Shown here: one piece after another, positions 55,124 through 64,000 of the stretch
Position numbering within the stretch: position 1 is the first letter of the stretch
How the letters are laid out: the number at the start of each line of letters is the position of its first letter
Assembly: GCA_021740825.1 (NCBI GenBank)
Contig: JAIOZA010000009.1
Span: 34,952-98,951, forward strand
Origin: Bacteroidia bacterium
GTDB taxonomy: Bacteria; Bacteroidota; Bacteroidia; B-17B0; Aurantibacillaceae
Length of the DNA stretch: 64,000 nucleotides
Direction of reading: 5' to 3'
The notes under the pieces: generated by a model
Seen by the model: the letters and a program-made list of their open reading frames with translations, nothing else
The model's database searches: none
Told to the model about the DNA's origin: nothing
Position numbers and translations under genes: made by a program

Positions 55124-56434
55124 TTATGAATTAATTGATTTAGAATTTATTAATAGTTTTTTATACACCTCAATCCAGTTTTTTTGTGAAGGTACAAAAC
55201 TATCGTTATGCCATACAGAAATGAACTCTCCACCCTGTTTTTTGGATTGATCTAATAATTGAGAAATAACTTCTGTTGCCTTTTCAGGAGAATATTTATT
55301 GTAATCTCTCAAGGTTCCTTCCATAATTGCACTTGGGTGAATGGTTAAATTTGTGGATTCATTCCTCTCTAAATCAAACCAATTATATGGAACACATAAT
55401 CCTGTTCTGTAACCTGATTGTGAAGCATAAATCATTGTGTAATCATCAGTTATTCCAACATTAATAAATTGCCTATAAGTATCAGGAAATTTTATTCTTA
55501 AAAAATGACAACGAGCTGAGGTCACTTTTTTCTCAATAATATCTTCTAATCTTGTTTTTTCAATCTCGATTTTTTCGGGATGATTAAATGATGCGTATGA
55601 AGGATGTAACCCAATAGAATTTTCATTTGACAAAGTTCTTAATAGCTTTTTAAATCCTCTACTTTTAAAACTTGGATTTTTATCGTAAGCTGAATAATCG
55701 CCAATCAATACAAAATAGTAAAGGGCAGTTTGTGTTTCTTTACTCAACGAATTAATAAGTTGAAATGTATTATACGGATCCTTTTCTTCATCCAAATTAC
55801 TTATTATTCTTGAAGCAACTTGCTTAAATTTTAAAGATGCCAAATCTTTCAATAGTCCTCCAACATTACGCTGAAATCCTTTATTGGCAAATGCAAACGC
55901 ATTATCAATATCTACAGTAGATAAGAAACTAAATTCTCTTTTTTTGAAATATAAATTTGGAAATTTTTGTTTTAAGAGTTCAGCAAATTGAGCAATAGCT
56001 AAATTTAAAAAAGGAATTTGCAAACAGTTATAGTTATGAGCCAAACTATTTTCTGCTTTAAAACGTTGATGTTCATCTAACTCTGCATTCAAATATTCTT
56101 CGTAACGGGTTGCAAAATAAAATACCATTGCAAAAATATCATAACCTAAAAAATCATTAGTGTTTGATTTGAAAAATTTTGGAAAATCAACAAAATTATT
56201 TTCTGCTGTTGGAAGATTTATTTTTATATCAGTTTCAAATAACAACGTATCAGATTTAATAAAAACATCAAACCCTTCATTTACTTTTGTATAAGCTATT
56301 TTTGAAAGTTTACTATTATTAAAAACTTCCTTACTTGTTGTTAATTCAAATGATGTATTTATTACAGTTTTAAAAACTAAATCCATCGTATAAGTAACGC
56401 GAGCTGTTATATAATCTGTATAAATTAAAATCAT
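55124..56434 (-). CDS. DUF7033-type polysaccharide deacetylase-like protein (second)
   Basis: 436 residues, no signal peptide. The N-terminal half (LIYTDYITARVTYTMDLVF, FAMVFYFATRYEEYLNAEL) matches what I know as the DUF7033 region, and the C-terminal part is a polysaccharide-deacetylase-like (NodB) barrel: the first motif STVDIDNAFAF with adjacent Asp residues, SIGLHPSYAS with a metal-type His, and FISVWHNDSF near the end. It is a paralogue of the next gene upstream (56431-57753) along the whole length and overlaps it by 4 bp; asnB starts 5 bp after it. Substrate and true activity are not known; a cell-surface glycan is the natural guess. Confidence 0.8.
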   Translation of the reverse strand: MILIYTDYITARVTYTMDLVFKTVINTSFELTTSKEVFNNSKLSKIAYTKVNEGFDVFIKSDTLLFETDIKINLPTAENNFVDFPKFFKSNTNDFLGYDIFAMVFYFATRYEEYLNAELDEHQRFKAENSLAHNYNCLQIPFLNLAIAQFAELLKQKFPNLYFKKREFSFLSTVDIDNAFAFANKGFQRNVGGLLKDLASLKFKQVASRIISNLDEEKDPYNTFQLINSLSKETQTALYYFVLIGDYSAYDKNPSFKSRGFKKLLRTLSNENSIGLHPSYASFNHPEKIEIEKTRLEDIIEKKVTSARCHFLRIKFPDTYRQFINVGITDDYTMIYASQSGYRTGLCVPYNWFDLERNESTNLTIHPSAIMEGTLRDYNKYSPEKATEVISQLLDQSKKQGGEFISVWHNDSFVPSQKNWIEVYKKLLINSKSINS

Positions 56435-57753
56435 TTTTCCAAAGCTAATTTCACAACTTCTTCATATACATTTTTCCAATCTAACCATTCAACAGCAGTT
56501 CCCATAGTATCATTATGAAAAACAGTTACTAATTCGCCATTGTATTTTTTAACTTCATTAATTAGTGGTTCAACGTATTTAAAAATTGTTTGCGGAATTG
56601 CATAATCTTTATACCTCAACGTTGTTTCGCTTATACAAAAAGGATGAATGCGTAAACCTGTTTCTAGTTCATCATCCAAATCATACCAATAAAATGGCAT
56701 ACAAAAACTCGCTCTAAACCCATTAAAATTAGCATATCCCATCGAGTAATCATTGGTAATGCCTTGTTCTAATAACGTAGCATAGGTGTCAGGAAACTTT
56801 AACATTGCAAAATGTTGGCGAGACTTAAAAATATCTTGATGGGTAATTTTTGCCAACCGATTTATTTCAACTTTTACTTGATTGCTATTTCCATTAGAAC
56901 CAAAGGAAGGGTGAATAGCTATAGAGGCATAATCTGCTAAATGTTTAATTAATTGCTGAAATCCATAATTATTTGAAGGATGATTTTTATCATTCATTCC
57001 GTAATCACCTAGCAAAAAGAAGTAAATAACTTTTAACTTATATTTTTTTTGAATTTCTAATTGATATTCATAAGAATCGAATGGATCTTTTTCTTTCCTT
57101 AATAAAACCGAGGTACGCTGGATCAAATCTGCTTTATCAAATTTTACAATTGATTTCAAATATCCACCAATTGAGCGCATTACACCTTTTTCCTGATACT
57201 TATAAGCATTATCAATGTCTATCGTTGAAATGTAAGTATAAGATTTATGTGTGATTAAAATAGTAGGATTTTTTAAAATGAGTAATTTTTCAAATTCTAT
57301 AATCCATAAATTAACCAGCGGGATTTTTAAAAAATCATATTGATATGCTAAACTATTTTCAGCTTCAAACCGATTAAAAGCATCTGGCAAAAAAGGCAAA
57401 TACTCTTCATAACGACTCACTAAATAAAAAGCGGCGGCAAAAATGTCAAATGGCAACGCGTTATTATAAGTTTTAAAAAAATACTTATAATATAATTCAT
57501 GATTTTGTAATTGTATCGTTTGTTCCTTTATCCCCGATTCAAATAATAGTGTATGAGAAGCTATATGAAAATCGCTTTCTATTTGTTGATTTGTATATGA
57601 AAACTTACTTCCCTCAAAAGATTTATAATCGTCAATATTAGTGGTAAGCGAAAACTCTAAACCTAAACAATCTTTTAAAATTAGATTAAACGTATATTTC
57701 ACCCTAGGCGTAATTTTGTGGGTATAAATAAAAATATGTGCGTTTGAATTCAA
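56431..57753 (-). CDS. DUF7033-type polysaccharide deacetylase-like protein (first)
   Basis: 440 residues, TTG start. Same layout as its paralogue: IYTHKITPRVKYTFNLILKD, FDIFAAAFYLVSRYEEYLP, then STIDIDNAYKYQEKG, SIAIHPSFGS and VTVFHNDT. Shared motifs in both proteins are RYEEYL, ENSLAY/H, IDIDNA, EKDP..., HPS, LRIKFPDTY / LKFPDTY and HND, so catalytic residues are probably kept in both. It heads the three-gene operon and its promoter overlaps a 16-bp palindrome. Two tandem copies suggest distinct positions or substrates on one glycan. No membrane segments, so a cytosolic or exported-by-other-means location is open. Confidence 0.8.
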   Translation of the reverse strand: MNSNAHIFIYTHKITPRVKYTFNLILKDCLGLEFSLTTNIDDYKSFEGSKFSYTNQQIESDFHIASHTLLFESGIKEQTIQLQNHELYYKYFFKTYNNALPFDIFAAAFYLVSRYEEYLPFLPDAFNRFEAENSLAYQYDFLKIPLVNLWIIEFEKLLILKNPTILITHKSYTYISTIDIDNAYKYQEKGVMRSIGGYLKSIVKFDKADLIQRTSVLLRKEKDPFDSYEYQLEIQKKYKLKVIYFFLLGDYGMNDKNHPSNNYGFQQLIKHLADYASIAIHPSFGSNGNSNQVKVEINRLAKITHQDIFKSRQHFAMLKFPDTYATLLEQGITNDYSMGYANFNGFRASFCMPFYWYDLDDELETGLRIHPFCISETTLRYKDYAIPQTIFKYVEPLINEVKKYNGELVTVFHNDTMGTAVEWLDWKNVYEEVVKLALEK

Positions 57754-57759
57754 AATAAA

Positions 57760-57778
57760 ATTTGTTTAAACAAATATA
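57760..57778 (-). promoter_or_regulatory. -7 element overlapping a 16-bp perfect palindrome
   Basis: ATTTGTTTAAACAAAT at 57760-57775 is a perfect palindrome. On the minus strand TATATTTG (57778-57771), a perfect -7 element, overlaps its edge. The start of the deacetylase operon (57753) lies just downstream. A dimeric regulator on the palindrome would block transcription. No TTG is found 17-23 bp upstream. Confidence 0.45.
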
Positions 57779-57921
57779 GCAGCTCTTCAATAACGAATCA
57801 CTGCTAATAAATATTGTTATTTATAAAAGATTGTTAATTAATAATAACATTAAGCATTGCAAGAAATGTACAATACCGCATAGTTTTTTTAATTTTAAGC
57901 ACCATTTTTAAACCAATTTTT

Positions 57922-59610
57922 ATGCAGCAATTAATAGAATGTGTTCCAAATTTTTCTGAAGGACTTGATTTATCAATCATTCAACAAATCACTAATGAAA
58001 TAGAATCTGTTGAGGGGGTAAGGTTACTAAACGTTGATCCAGGAAAAGCTACCAACAGAACAGTTGTAACATTTGTTGGAAATCCCAAAGCTGTAATTGA
58101 TGCAGCATTTTTAGCTATAAAAAAAGCAGGAGAATTAATTGATATGAGCAAACACAAGGGCGAGCATCCACGAATGGGCGCTACTGATGTTTGTCCGTTA
58201 ATACCAATTGCTAATATTAGCATGGAAGAAACTGCTACATGGGCTCAAAAGTTAGGCGAGCGTGTGGGAAACGAATTACAACTACCAATTTATTTATACG
58301 AAGCTGCTCAACCAAAAAAAGAAAGAAATAATCTCTCCGTAATCAGAGCAGGCGAATACGAAGGTTTTTTTAAGAAAATTAAATTACCAGAGTGGAAACC
58401 AGATTTTGGACCTTCAGAATTTGATGCTAAACGTGGTGCAACCGTTATTGGCGCGCGTGACTTTTTAGTAGCCTACAACGTTAACTTAAATACAACTTCA
58501 ACACGTCGTGCAAATTCTATTGCCTTTGATGTGCGTGAAGCTGGTAGAGTAAAACGCGAAGGCGATTCTATTAACGGCAAAGTGGTAAATGATGCGAATG
58601 GAAATCCAGTTTCTATTCCTGGCAGCTTAAAATCTGTAAAAGCAATTGGTTGGTTTATTGAAGAATATGGCGTTGCTCAAATCTCTATGAACTTAACCAA
58701 TATTAATATTACACCTTTACATATTGCGTTTGACGAAGTTTGTAAAAAAGCTACTGAACGTGGTATTAGAGTAACTGGATCTGAATTAGTAGGATTAGTT
58801 CCTCTAAAATCATTATTAGATGCAGGGAAATATTTTTTACAAAAACAGCAACGTTCAATTGGTGTTTCTGAAAAAGAACTCATTAAAATAGCTATTAAAA
58901 CAATGGGCTTAGATGAATTAGGTCCATTTAAACCAGAGGAACGTATTATTGAATACTTACTAAAAGATAAAGCTGATAGTAAATTAGTGAATATGACCTT
59001 GACTGATTTTGCTGATGAAACAGCTAGTGAAAGTCCTGCCCCAGGTGGTGGTTCTATATCTGCTTATGTTGGTTCTTTAGGGATTTCTTTAGCTACAATG
59101 GTTGCCAATTTATCATCACATAAAAAAGGATGGGATGAGCGTTGGGAAGAGTTTAGCGTTTGGGCAGAAAAAGGTCAAAAAATTAAAGATGAGTTAACGA
59201 AATTGGTTGATTTAGATACGGCAGCGTTTAATAAAATTATGTCAGCATTTGGGTTACCAAAAGGAACCGATGAAGAAAAAACTGCTCGTAAACAAGCCAT
59301 TCAGGATGCTACTAAATATGCCATTGAAGTTCCATTTAAAGTAATGCAATTATCCTATGATAGTTTATCTATTATTAAAGCTATGGCTGAAATTGGAAAT
59401 CCAAACTCTGTTAGTGATGCAGGTGTAGGCGCTTTGTGTGCTCGCTCTGCGGTTATGGGAGCATTTATGAATGTTCGTATAAATGCTAGCGGATATGATG
59501 ATAAAATTTATGTAAACGATATAATTGCAAAAGGAAAAGATATTGAAAATAAAACAATTGCTTTAGAGACAGAAATTTTAAAAATAGTAAATGATAAAAT
59601 TGGAATGTAA
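57922..59610 (+). CDS. ftcD: Bifunctional glutamate formimidoyltransferase / formimidoyl-THF cyclodeaminase
   Basis: 562 residues. The formiminotransferase part (about 1-330) begins QLIECVPNFSEG and contains HKGEHPRMGATDVCPLIPI and the C-terminal subdomain NLNTTSTRRANSIAFDV; the cyclodeaminase part (about 350-555) shows DETASESPAPGGGSISAYVG and GNPNSVSDAGVGAL. Together they move the formimino group from formiminoglutamate to THF and release ammonia, forming 5,10-methenyl-THF, the end of histidine degradation. No hut genes are nearby. The product feeds the folate pool that FolD (62739) also uses. Length and domain order match the eukaryotic-like fused form. Confidence 0.95.
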   Translation: MQQLIECVPNFSEGLDLSIIQQITNEIESVEGVRLLNVDPGKATNRTVVTFVGNPKAVIDAAFLAIKKAGELIDMSKHKGEHPRMGATDVCPLIPIANISMEETATWAQKLGERVGNELQLPIYLYEAAQPKKERNNLSVIRAGEYEGFFKKIKLPEWKPDFGPSEFDAKRGATVIGARDFLVAYNVNLNTTSTRRANSIAFDVREAGRVKREGDSINGKVVNDANGNPVSIPGSLKSVKAIGWFIEEYGVAQISMNLTNINITPLHIAFDEVCKKATERGIRVTGSELVGLVPLKSLLDAGKYFLQKQQRSIGVSEKELIKIAIKTMGLDELGPFKPEERIIEYLLKDKADSKLVNMTLTDFADETASESPAPGGGSISAYVGSLGISLATMVANLSSHKKGWDERWEEFSVWAEKGQKIKDELTKLVDLDTAAFNKIMSAFGLPKGTDEEKTARKQAIQDATKYAIEVPFKVMQLSYDSLSIIKAMAEIGNPNSVSDAGVGALCARSAVMGAFMNVRINASGYDDKIYVNDIIAKGKDIENKTIALETEILKIVNDKIGM

Positions 59611-59632
59611 TACCTTTATTATTCTAACTTTG
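59600..59632 (+). promoter_or_regulatory. Promoter of the GT-C glycosyltransferase gene
   Basis: TTG at 59600-59602, 22 bp, TAACTTTG at 59625-59632: consensus match with spacing near the upper limit. It overlaps the end of ftcD. The leader to the TTG start at 59678 is about 40 nt. Confidence 0.45.
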
Positions 59633-59677
59633 TTGTGTAATAAATCTTCAAAATATAAACTTAACTCCTAATTTCAA

Positions 59678-61219
59678 TTGAATTTCTTAAAAAAATATCC
59701 TGAACATATCTTATTATCTTTATTTGCTATAGTTGGCGTAATTACATTAAATTCATATGGTTACGCCTGGGACGAGCGCGACCAAAGAGAAATAGGGTTA
59801 ACATGCTACAATTATATTTTTAATAATAATTTACAATACCTTTCTTTAGGATCCAGAGATCATGGGGCCATTTTTGAATTGTTTTTAGTTATTATCGAAA
59901 AATTACTCCGTTTAACAAGTGACCATGATATTTATATTATGCGACATTTGGTTAGTCATTTATTTTTTTTATTAAGTGCATTTTACCTTTATAAACTAAT
60001 CGTTTTTATTTATAACAATAACAAATTAGCGGTTTTTGGTTTCTTATTACTAGTAATTAATCCAACTATATACGGACATTCTTTTTTTAATTCGAAAGAT
60101 GTAACATTTCTTTCTATGCTAATCATTTGCTTTTATCAATTTGCAATTTCCTTTAAATACAAAAAGGTTTACCAGTTTATTCTATTAGCATTATTTTCTA
60201 GCTTCCTAGTTAATATTAGAATTATGGGAATATTATTTGTGTCGTTTGTACTATTTTTTTTATTAATAGATTTCTTGGCAATTTTAAAAGAAAAAGGTGC
60301 GGTAAAAAAATACATCCTACTTTTTGTACTATTTGGTTCGGCGACCATCATTTTCACAATCGGAACTTGGCCCTTGCTCTGGGAACACCCGCTTGACAAC
60401 TTTTTATATGCAGTTAAAAACTTATCTAAATTCCCTTGGCCTGGAAACGTGCTTTTTAATGGTAAATTAACTAGTGCTCATGATTTAACTTGGACGTATA
60501 TTCCAACCTGGTTTATAATTAATACACCTATTATGTATTTATTGCTAGGCTTTTCAGGTCTTATATTATTTTTGTTACAATTGCTTAAAGTTTTTGCGAA
60601 AATTGATTTAAAAATGATTGATAAAAATAATTTACTATACGTTTTTTCGTTTTTAGTCCCTGTTTTTGTTGTCATATTCCTAAATTCGGTTTTATATGAC
60701 TCATGGCGTCACTTATTTTATATTTATCCTGCTTTTATCATGCTGGCAGTTTACTTTATTAATTATTGTCTCAATACAAAATTTATCAAAGTTGTTTTTA
60801 TAATGACGGCATTATCTATCAGCGCAACATCCTTTTATATAATTACATATTTTCCATTTCACCATGTTTACTTTAATCCAATCATCGCCTTTAAAAAGAA
60901 TGAATTTATCAGAAAAAACTATGATATGGATTATTGGGGTGTGGGATATAATAAAGCATTAGAATACATATTACAAATTGATAATAAACGCAAAATTTTT
61001 GTTTATGCGCCAAATCCTCCGTGTGAAGGAAATACTGTTATGTTGCCAAAAAAAGATCAAAAAAGATTTGCATTTATTCATTACGAAAATAAACCAGATT
61101 ATTTTATAACAAACTACAGAGACCACCCTGAAGATTATAATAACGAAGAATTGGAAGAGGTAAAATCATTCACTATTTTAAACAATAAATTAATTACCAT
61201 TTTTAAATTTAAAAAATAG
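59678..61219 (+). CDS. GT-C-fold membrane glycosyltransferase (PMT/ArnT-like)
   Basis: 513 residues with about 10-12 membrane segments and a C-terminal soluble tail of about 90 residues. GT-C features are the acidic pair in the first periplasmic loop (YAWDERDQREIG), the SFFNSKDV loop, and TWTYIPTWFIINTP between helices. Such enzymes move a sugar from a polyprenyl-phosphate carrier to protein or lipid A on the periplasmic side. The start is TTG at 59678 with a good promoter upstream; the first internal ATG would remove the acidic loop. No other glycan gene adjoins directly. Substrate unknown. Confidence 0.8.
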   Translation: MNFLKKYPEHILLSLFAIVGVITLNSYGYAWDERDQREIGLTCYNYIFNNNLQYLSLGSRDHGAIFELFLVIIEKLLRLTSDHDIYIMRHLVSHLFFLLSAFYLYKLIVFIYNNNKLAVFGFLLLVINPTIYGHSFFNSKDVTFLSMLIICFYQFAISFKYKKVYQFILLALFSSFLVNIRIMGILFVSFVLFFLLIDFLAILKEKGAVKKYILLFVLFGSATIIFTIGTWPLLWEHPLDNFLYAVKNLSKFPWPGNVLFNGKLTSAHDLTWTYIPTWFIINTPIMYLLLGFSGLILFLLQLLKVFAKIDLKMIDKNNLLYVFSFLVPVFVVIFLNSVLYDSWRHLFYIYPAFIMLAVYFINYCLNTKFIKVVFIMTALSISATSFYIITYFPFHHVYFNPIIAFKKNEFIRKNYDMDYWGVGYNKALEYILQIDNKRKIFVYAPNPPCEGNTVMLPKKDQKRFAFIHYENKPDYFITNYRDHPEDYNNEELEEVKSFTILNNKLITIFKFKK

Positions 61220-61314
61220 TGAGATTTATGCTTGTTACAACAAAAAGCAATTGATTTTTAAGAAATTATTTCTCTTAATTTTCATTATCTTTATTGCCTT
61301 AAATTTACTAAACC

Positions 61315-62655
61315 ATGTTTGATAATTTATCTGATAAGCTCGAAAGAGCCCTTAAAACCTTAAAAGGTCAAGGAAAAATAACCGAAATTAATGTAGCTGA
61401 AACTTTAAAAGAAGTTCGCAAAGCCTTATTAGATGCCGATGTTAACTACAAAGTAGCAAAAACATTTACAGATACTGTTAAAGAAAAAGCATTAGGTCAA
61501 AATGTTTTAACTGTCCTTTCTCCAAGTCAGCTATTAGTAAAAATTACTCACGATGAGTTAACCCAATTGATGGGTGGACAAATGGAAGAGATTTTCCTTG
61601 GAGGAAATCCAACCATTATTTTAATGAGTGGTTTGCAAGGTTCGGGTAAAACAACCTTCACCGGAAAATTAGCCAATTTCTTAAAAACTAAAAAAGGTAA
61701 AAAACCATTATTGGTAGCGTGCGATGTCTATCGTCCTGCAGCCATTGACCAATTGCATGTGTTAGGTCAACAAATTGGTGTTGATGTTTTTTCAAATAAA
61801 GAAGAAAAAAATCCGATAAAAATTGCAGAAGCTGCTATACAACAAGCTAAAGAAAATGGTAACAGTGTTATATTAATTGATACTGCTGGTCGTTTAGCGG
61901 TTGATGAAGCAATGATGACTGAAATTGCTGATTTAAAATCAGCCATTAATCCAACCGAAATTTTATTTGTAGTAGATGCCATGACTGGGCAAGATGCAGT
62001 AAATACAGCAAAAGCCTTTAATGACCGTTTAAATTTTGATGGTGTTGTATTAACTAAATTAGATGGCGATACTCGTGGTGGAGCGGCTCTATCCATAAAA
62101 TCAGTTGTAAATAAACCTATTAAGTTTATTGGTACGGGCGAAAAAATGGAAGCTTTGGATATTTTTTATCCTGAACGTATGGCCGATCGTATTTTGGGAA
62201 TGGGTGACGTTGTATCATTAGTTGAGCGCGCTCAGGAACAATTTAATGAAGAAGAAGCTAGAAAATTATCTAAAAAAATTGCTAAAAATCAATTTGATTT
62301 TAACGACTTTTTAGGTCAGTTACAGCAAATTAAAAAAATGGGTAACATTAAAGATTTAGTTGGAATGATACCTGGAGTGGGTAAAGCGATGAAAGATGCA
62401 GAAATAAATGATGATGCCTTTAAAGGAATTGAGGCTATTATTGGTTCCATGACTCCAAAAGAGCGCACACAGCCTGAAATATTAAATGGCTCTCGTCGTC
62501 AACGTATTTCAAAAGGTAGCGGGCAATCTATTCAGGAAGTAAATAAACTATTGAAACAATTTGAAGATACTCGCAAAATGATGCGCATGATGGGAGACAA
62601 AAACCAAATGGCAAAATTGATGAAAAATATGCCAGGCGGAATGCCTAAAATGTAA
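61315..62655 (+). CDS. ffh: Signal recognition particle protein Ffh
   Basis: 446 residues. N domain at about 1-90, G domain with P-loop GLQGSGKTTFTGKLA, DVYRPAAIDQL, DTAGRL and TKLDGDTRGGAAL, and a Met-rich M domain with MGNIKDLVGMIPGVGKAM, the SRP RNA-binding stretch RRQRISKGSG, and a final MMRMMG..KLMKNMPGGMPKM. It binds signal peptides emerging from the ribosome and hands them to FtsY. The 4.5S RNA gene was not seen nearby. folD follows by 83 bp. Confidence 0.97.
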   Translation: MFDNLSDKLERALKTLKGQGKITEINVAETLKEVRKALLDADVNYKVAKTFTDTVKEKALGQNVLTVLSPSQLLVKITHDELTQLMGGQMEEIFLGGNPTIILMSGLQGSGKTTFTGKLANFLKTKKGKKPLLVACDVYRPAAIDQLHVLGQQIGVDVFSNKEEKNPIKIAEAAIQQAKENGNSVILIDTAGRLAVDEAMMTEIADLKSAINPTEILFVVDAMTGQDAVNTAKAFNDRLNFDGVVLTKLDGDTRGGAALSIKSVVNKPIKFIGTGEKMEALDIFYPERMADRILGMGDVVSLVERAQEQFNEEEARKLSKKIAKNQFDFNDFLGQLQQIKKMGNIKDLVGMIPGVGKAMKDAEINDDAFKGIEAIIGSMTPKERTQPEILNGSRRQRISKGSGQSIQEVNKLLKQFEDTRKMMRMMGDKNQMAKLMKNMPGGMPKM

Positions 62656-62738
62656 TTTATAAGTTTGGAATGTTATTTAAAGTTTAATTATCATTCCACT
62701 TTCTAAACTTTCATAACTAAAAACAACTTTCTTAACTT

Positions 62739-63614
62739 ATGGTTTTAATCGACGGAAAAAAAATATCACTTGAACTTCAATCTGAAATTGCATTAGAGGT
62801 AAAAGACATTATTGCGAAAGGAAAGAAGCAACCTCATTTAGCGGCTATTTTAGTTGGGGACGATCCTGCATCGCAAACCTATGTAAATAATAAAGTTAAA
62901 GCTTGCCAAAACGTTGGCTTTAAATCTACCTTAATTAGATTTGAAACTACTGTTTCCGAACAAAAATTATTATCAAAAATTGATGAATTAAATAACGACG
63001 ATGATGTTGATGGTTATATAGTTCAGTTACCTTTACCTAAGAATATTTCTGAACAAAAAATAATTGAAGCTATTAAACCAAGTAAAGATGTGGATGGTTT
63101 TCATCCAGTTAATGTGGGACGTTTAGTTTTAAATTTACCAACCTATGTAAGCGCTACTCCTTTTGGCATAGTTCAGTTATTAGAACGTTATAATATTCCA
63201 ACAGATGGGAAACATTGTGTAGTTATTGGAAGAAGCCATATTGTTGGTTCGCCAATGAGTATTTTAATGGCAAAAAATACCAAGCTTGCAAATTGCACGG
63301 TAACACTTTGTCACAGCCATACAAAAAATTTAAAAGAGCATACGTTAAATGCAGATATTATTATTGCTGCAATTGGAAAACCAAATTTTGTTACTGCTGA
63401 TATGGTAAAAGAAGGTGCGGTAATTATCGATGTTGGTATTAACCGCGTAAATGATGCTTCTTTAGCAAAAGGATTTAAATTAGTTGGTGATGTGAAATTT
63501 GATGAAGTTTCTAAAAAATCATCTTATATTACTCCAGTTCCGGGAGGTGTAGGTCCAATGACTATCGCGTCTTTATTAAAAAACACATTGATTGCTGCTA
63601 AGAAGGAGTTTTAA
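62739..63614 (+). CDS. folD: Bifunctional methylene-THF dehydrogenase / cyclohydrolase FolD
   Basis: 291 residues. Family motifs are [19 protein letters not shown] (with the catalytic Tyr and Lys region), [26 protein letters not shown], the NADP-binding [13 protein letters not shown] and the ending [12 protein letters not shown]. It interconverts 5,10-methylene-, methenyl- and 10-formyl-THF; the last is used by Fmt. A symmetric hairpin follows the stop, shared with the convergent gene at the right edge. Confidence 0.97.
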   Translation: MVLIDGKKISLELQSEIALEVKDIIAKGKKQPHLAAILVGDDPASQTYVNNKVKACQNVGFKSTLIRFETTVSEQKLLSKIDELNNDDDVDGYIVQLPLPKNISEQKIIEAIKPSKDVDGFHPVNVGRLVLNLPTYVSATPFGIVQLLERYNIPTDGKHCVVIGRSHIVGSPMSILMAKNTKLANCTVTLCHSHTKNLKEHTLNADIIIAAIGKPNFVTADMVKEGAVIIDVGINRVNDASLAKGFKLVGDVKFDEVSKKSSYITPVPGGVGPMTIASLLKNTLIAAKKEF

Positions 63615-63632
63615 TAGATTCTATTAAAAAGC

Positions 63633-63662
63633 GAAAGTCTCGGCCACTACCCCGAGACTTTC
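63633..63662. terminator. Hairpin between convergent folD and outer-membrane protein gene
   Basis: GAAAGTCTCGG (63633-63643) and CCGAGACTTTC (63652-63662) are perfect 11-bp arms with an 8-base loop. A T-run follows on the minus strand, so it terminates the right-edge gene well; on the plus strand no T-run follows. Confidence 0.75.
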
Positions 63663-63691
63663 TAACCAACAAGTTTAGTAACAAAACTAAA

Positions 63692-64000
63692 CTAAAACTT
63701 AACACCAATTGTAAAAGCAATAGTCGTGCCAGAATTTTTTAAAGTCGATTTATCTACAAAATTCGGATTATACATGTAGTAATTTTCGTTACTCATACTT
63801 CTAGTAAGTGAAATATCTACATACATTTTTTCTCTTCTAAAACCAACTCCTCCAGTAAAAAATGATTTTACAAAATCGCCAGAAAATGTTTCTCCAAAAG
63901 GACTTCCATACATAGCATATCCTAAACGCACAAACATCGGTTTAAGATTAGCCTCTGCTCCTACTCTTACATTAGAAGTCTGGTTATATTTGCTTCTTAT
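63692..64000 (-). CDS. Partial outer-membrane beta-barrel protein (OMPP1/FadL-like)
   Basis: The frame is open from the window edge to the stop at 63692, giving at least 102 residues; the 5' part is missing. The sequence has strands of the transporter type seen in Bacteroidota FadL/OMPP1-like proteins: NVRVGAEANLKPMFVRLGYA, YGSPFG, GVGFRREKMYVDISL, and a C-terminal strand TIAFTIGVKF ending in an aromatic residue, the outer-membrane barrel signal. An internal ATG at 63937 is not the true start, since coding continues upstream in frame. The substrate is unknown. Confidence 0.75.
   Translation of the reverse strand: MRSKYNQTSNVRVGAEANLKPMFVRLGYAMYGSPFGETFSGDFVKSFFTGGVGFRREKMYVDISLTRSMSNENYYMYNPNFVDKSTLKNSGTTIAFTIGVKF

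Noticed and set aside
63692..63937. Complete 81-residue protein at the right edge
   Set aside because: The frame continues open through 64000 with barrel-like coding sequence, so the ATG at 63937 is internal.

Overview
The window is about 64 kb of AT-rich DNA (roughly one third G+C by eye) from a member of the Bacteroidota. The evidence is a full-length sprA (type IX secretion), promoters of the Bacteroidota type (TTG, 17-23 bp, TAnnTTTG), A-rich leaders without Shine-Dalgarno sequences, several TTG/GTG starts, many secreted proteins ending their signal peptide in ..AQ or ..GQ, and OmpA-like, M23/LysM and DUF4294 proteins. Genus or family cannot be fixed from the sequence alone. No rRNA, tRNA or CRISPR array was seen.

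Layout. 1-156: start of an unknown gene running off the left edge. 407-5886: a five-gene signalling operon (REC-SpoIIE phosphatase, H-NOX gas sensor, large GAF histidine kinase, two single-domain response regulators). 5981-9145: an OmpA-type surface protein with a 381-codon internal duplication. 9160-13204, convergent: a DinB protein, a GlcG/HbpS-like (DUF336) protein and a GAF/multi-PAS HWE-type kinase. 13379-25676: housekeeping and envelope genes (AMP nucleosidase, HsdR-N-like nuclease domain, M23 peptidase, plsY, ruvA, sprA, SpoU methyltransferase). 25720-33181, all minus: RND/MMPL exporter, M28 peptidase and three secreted proteins. 33234-34715: accC. 34866-39731: a CAP/OmpA-like fusion, a six-zinc-ribbon nuclease-like protein and a second CAP protein. 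39779-49357: queG, ruvB, a mitochondrial-type citrate synthase, HU, fmt, a DASS carboxylate transporter, two exported unknowns, sucC. 49441-59610: bioA, acyl-CoA carboxyltransferase, PyrR-like protein, an operon of two DUF7033/deacetylase paralogues plus asnB, and ftcD. 59678-64000: GT-C glycosyltransferase, ffh, folD and a truncated outer-membrane protein.

How the genes may work together. The most distinctive part is 0.4-13.2 kb. An H-NOX protein sits 3 bp upstream of a histidine kinase whose gene overlaps the first of two receiver-only regulators, with a PP2C-type output protein in front. Facing it is a second locus in which a DUF336 protein precedes another sensor kinase by 15 bp, recalling HbpS-SenS of Streptomyces. 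Both may read haem, NO or redox cues at the envelope, but this is inference. Other items worth attention are a pair of about 135-bp elements with matching terminal inverted repeats (24978-25115 and 50795-50928), a REP-like palindrome at 15929-15983, the zinc-ribbon nuclease at 37298-38866, and the glycan-type operon at 53223-57753 whose likely promoter overlaps a 16-bp perfect palindrome.
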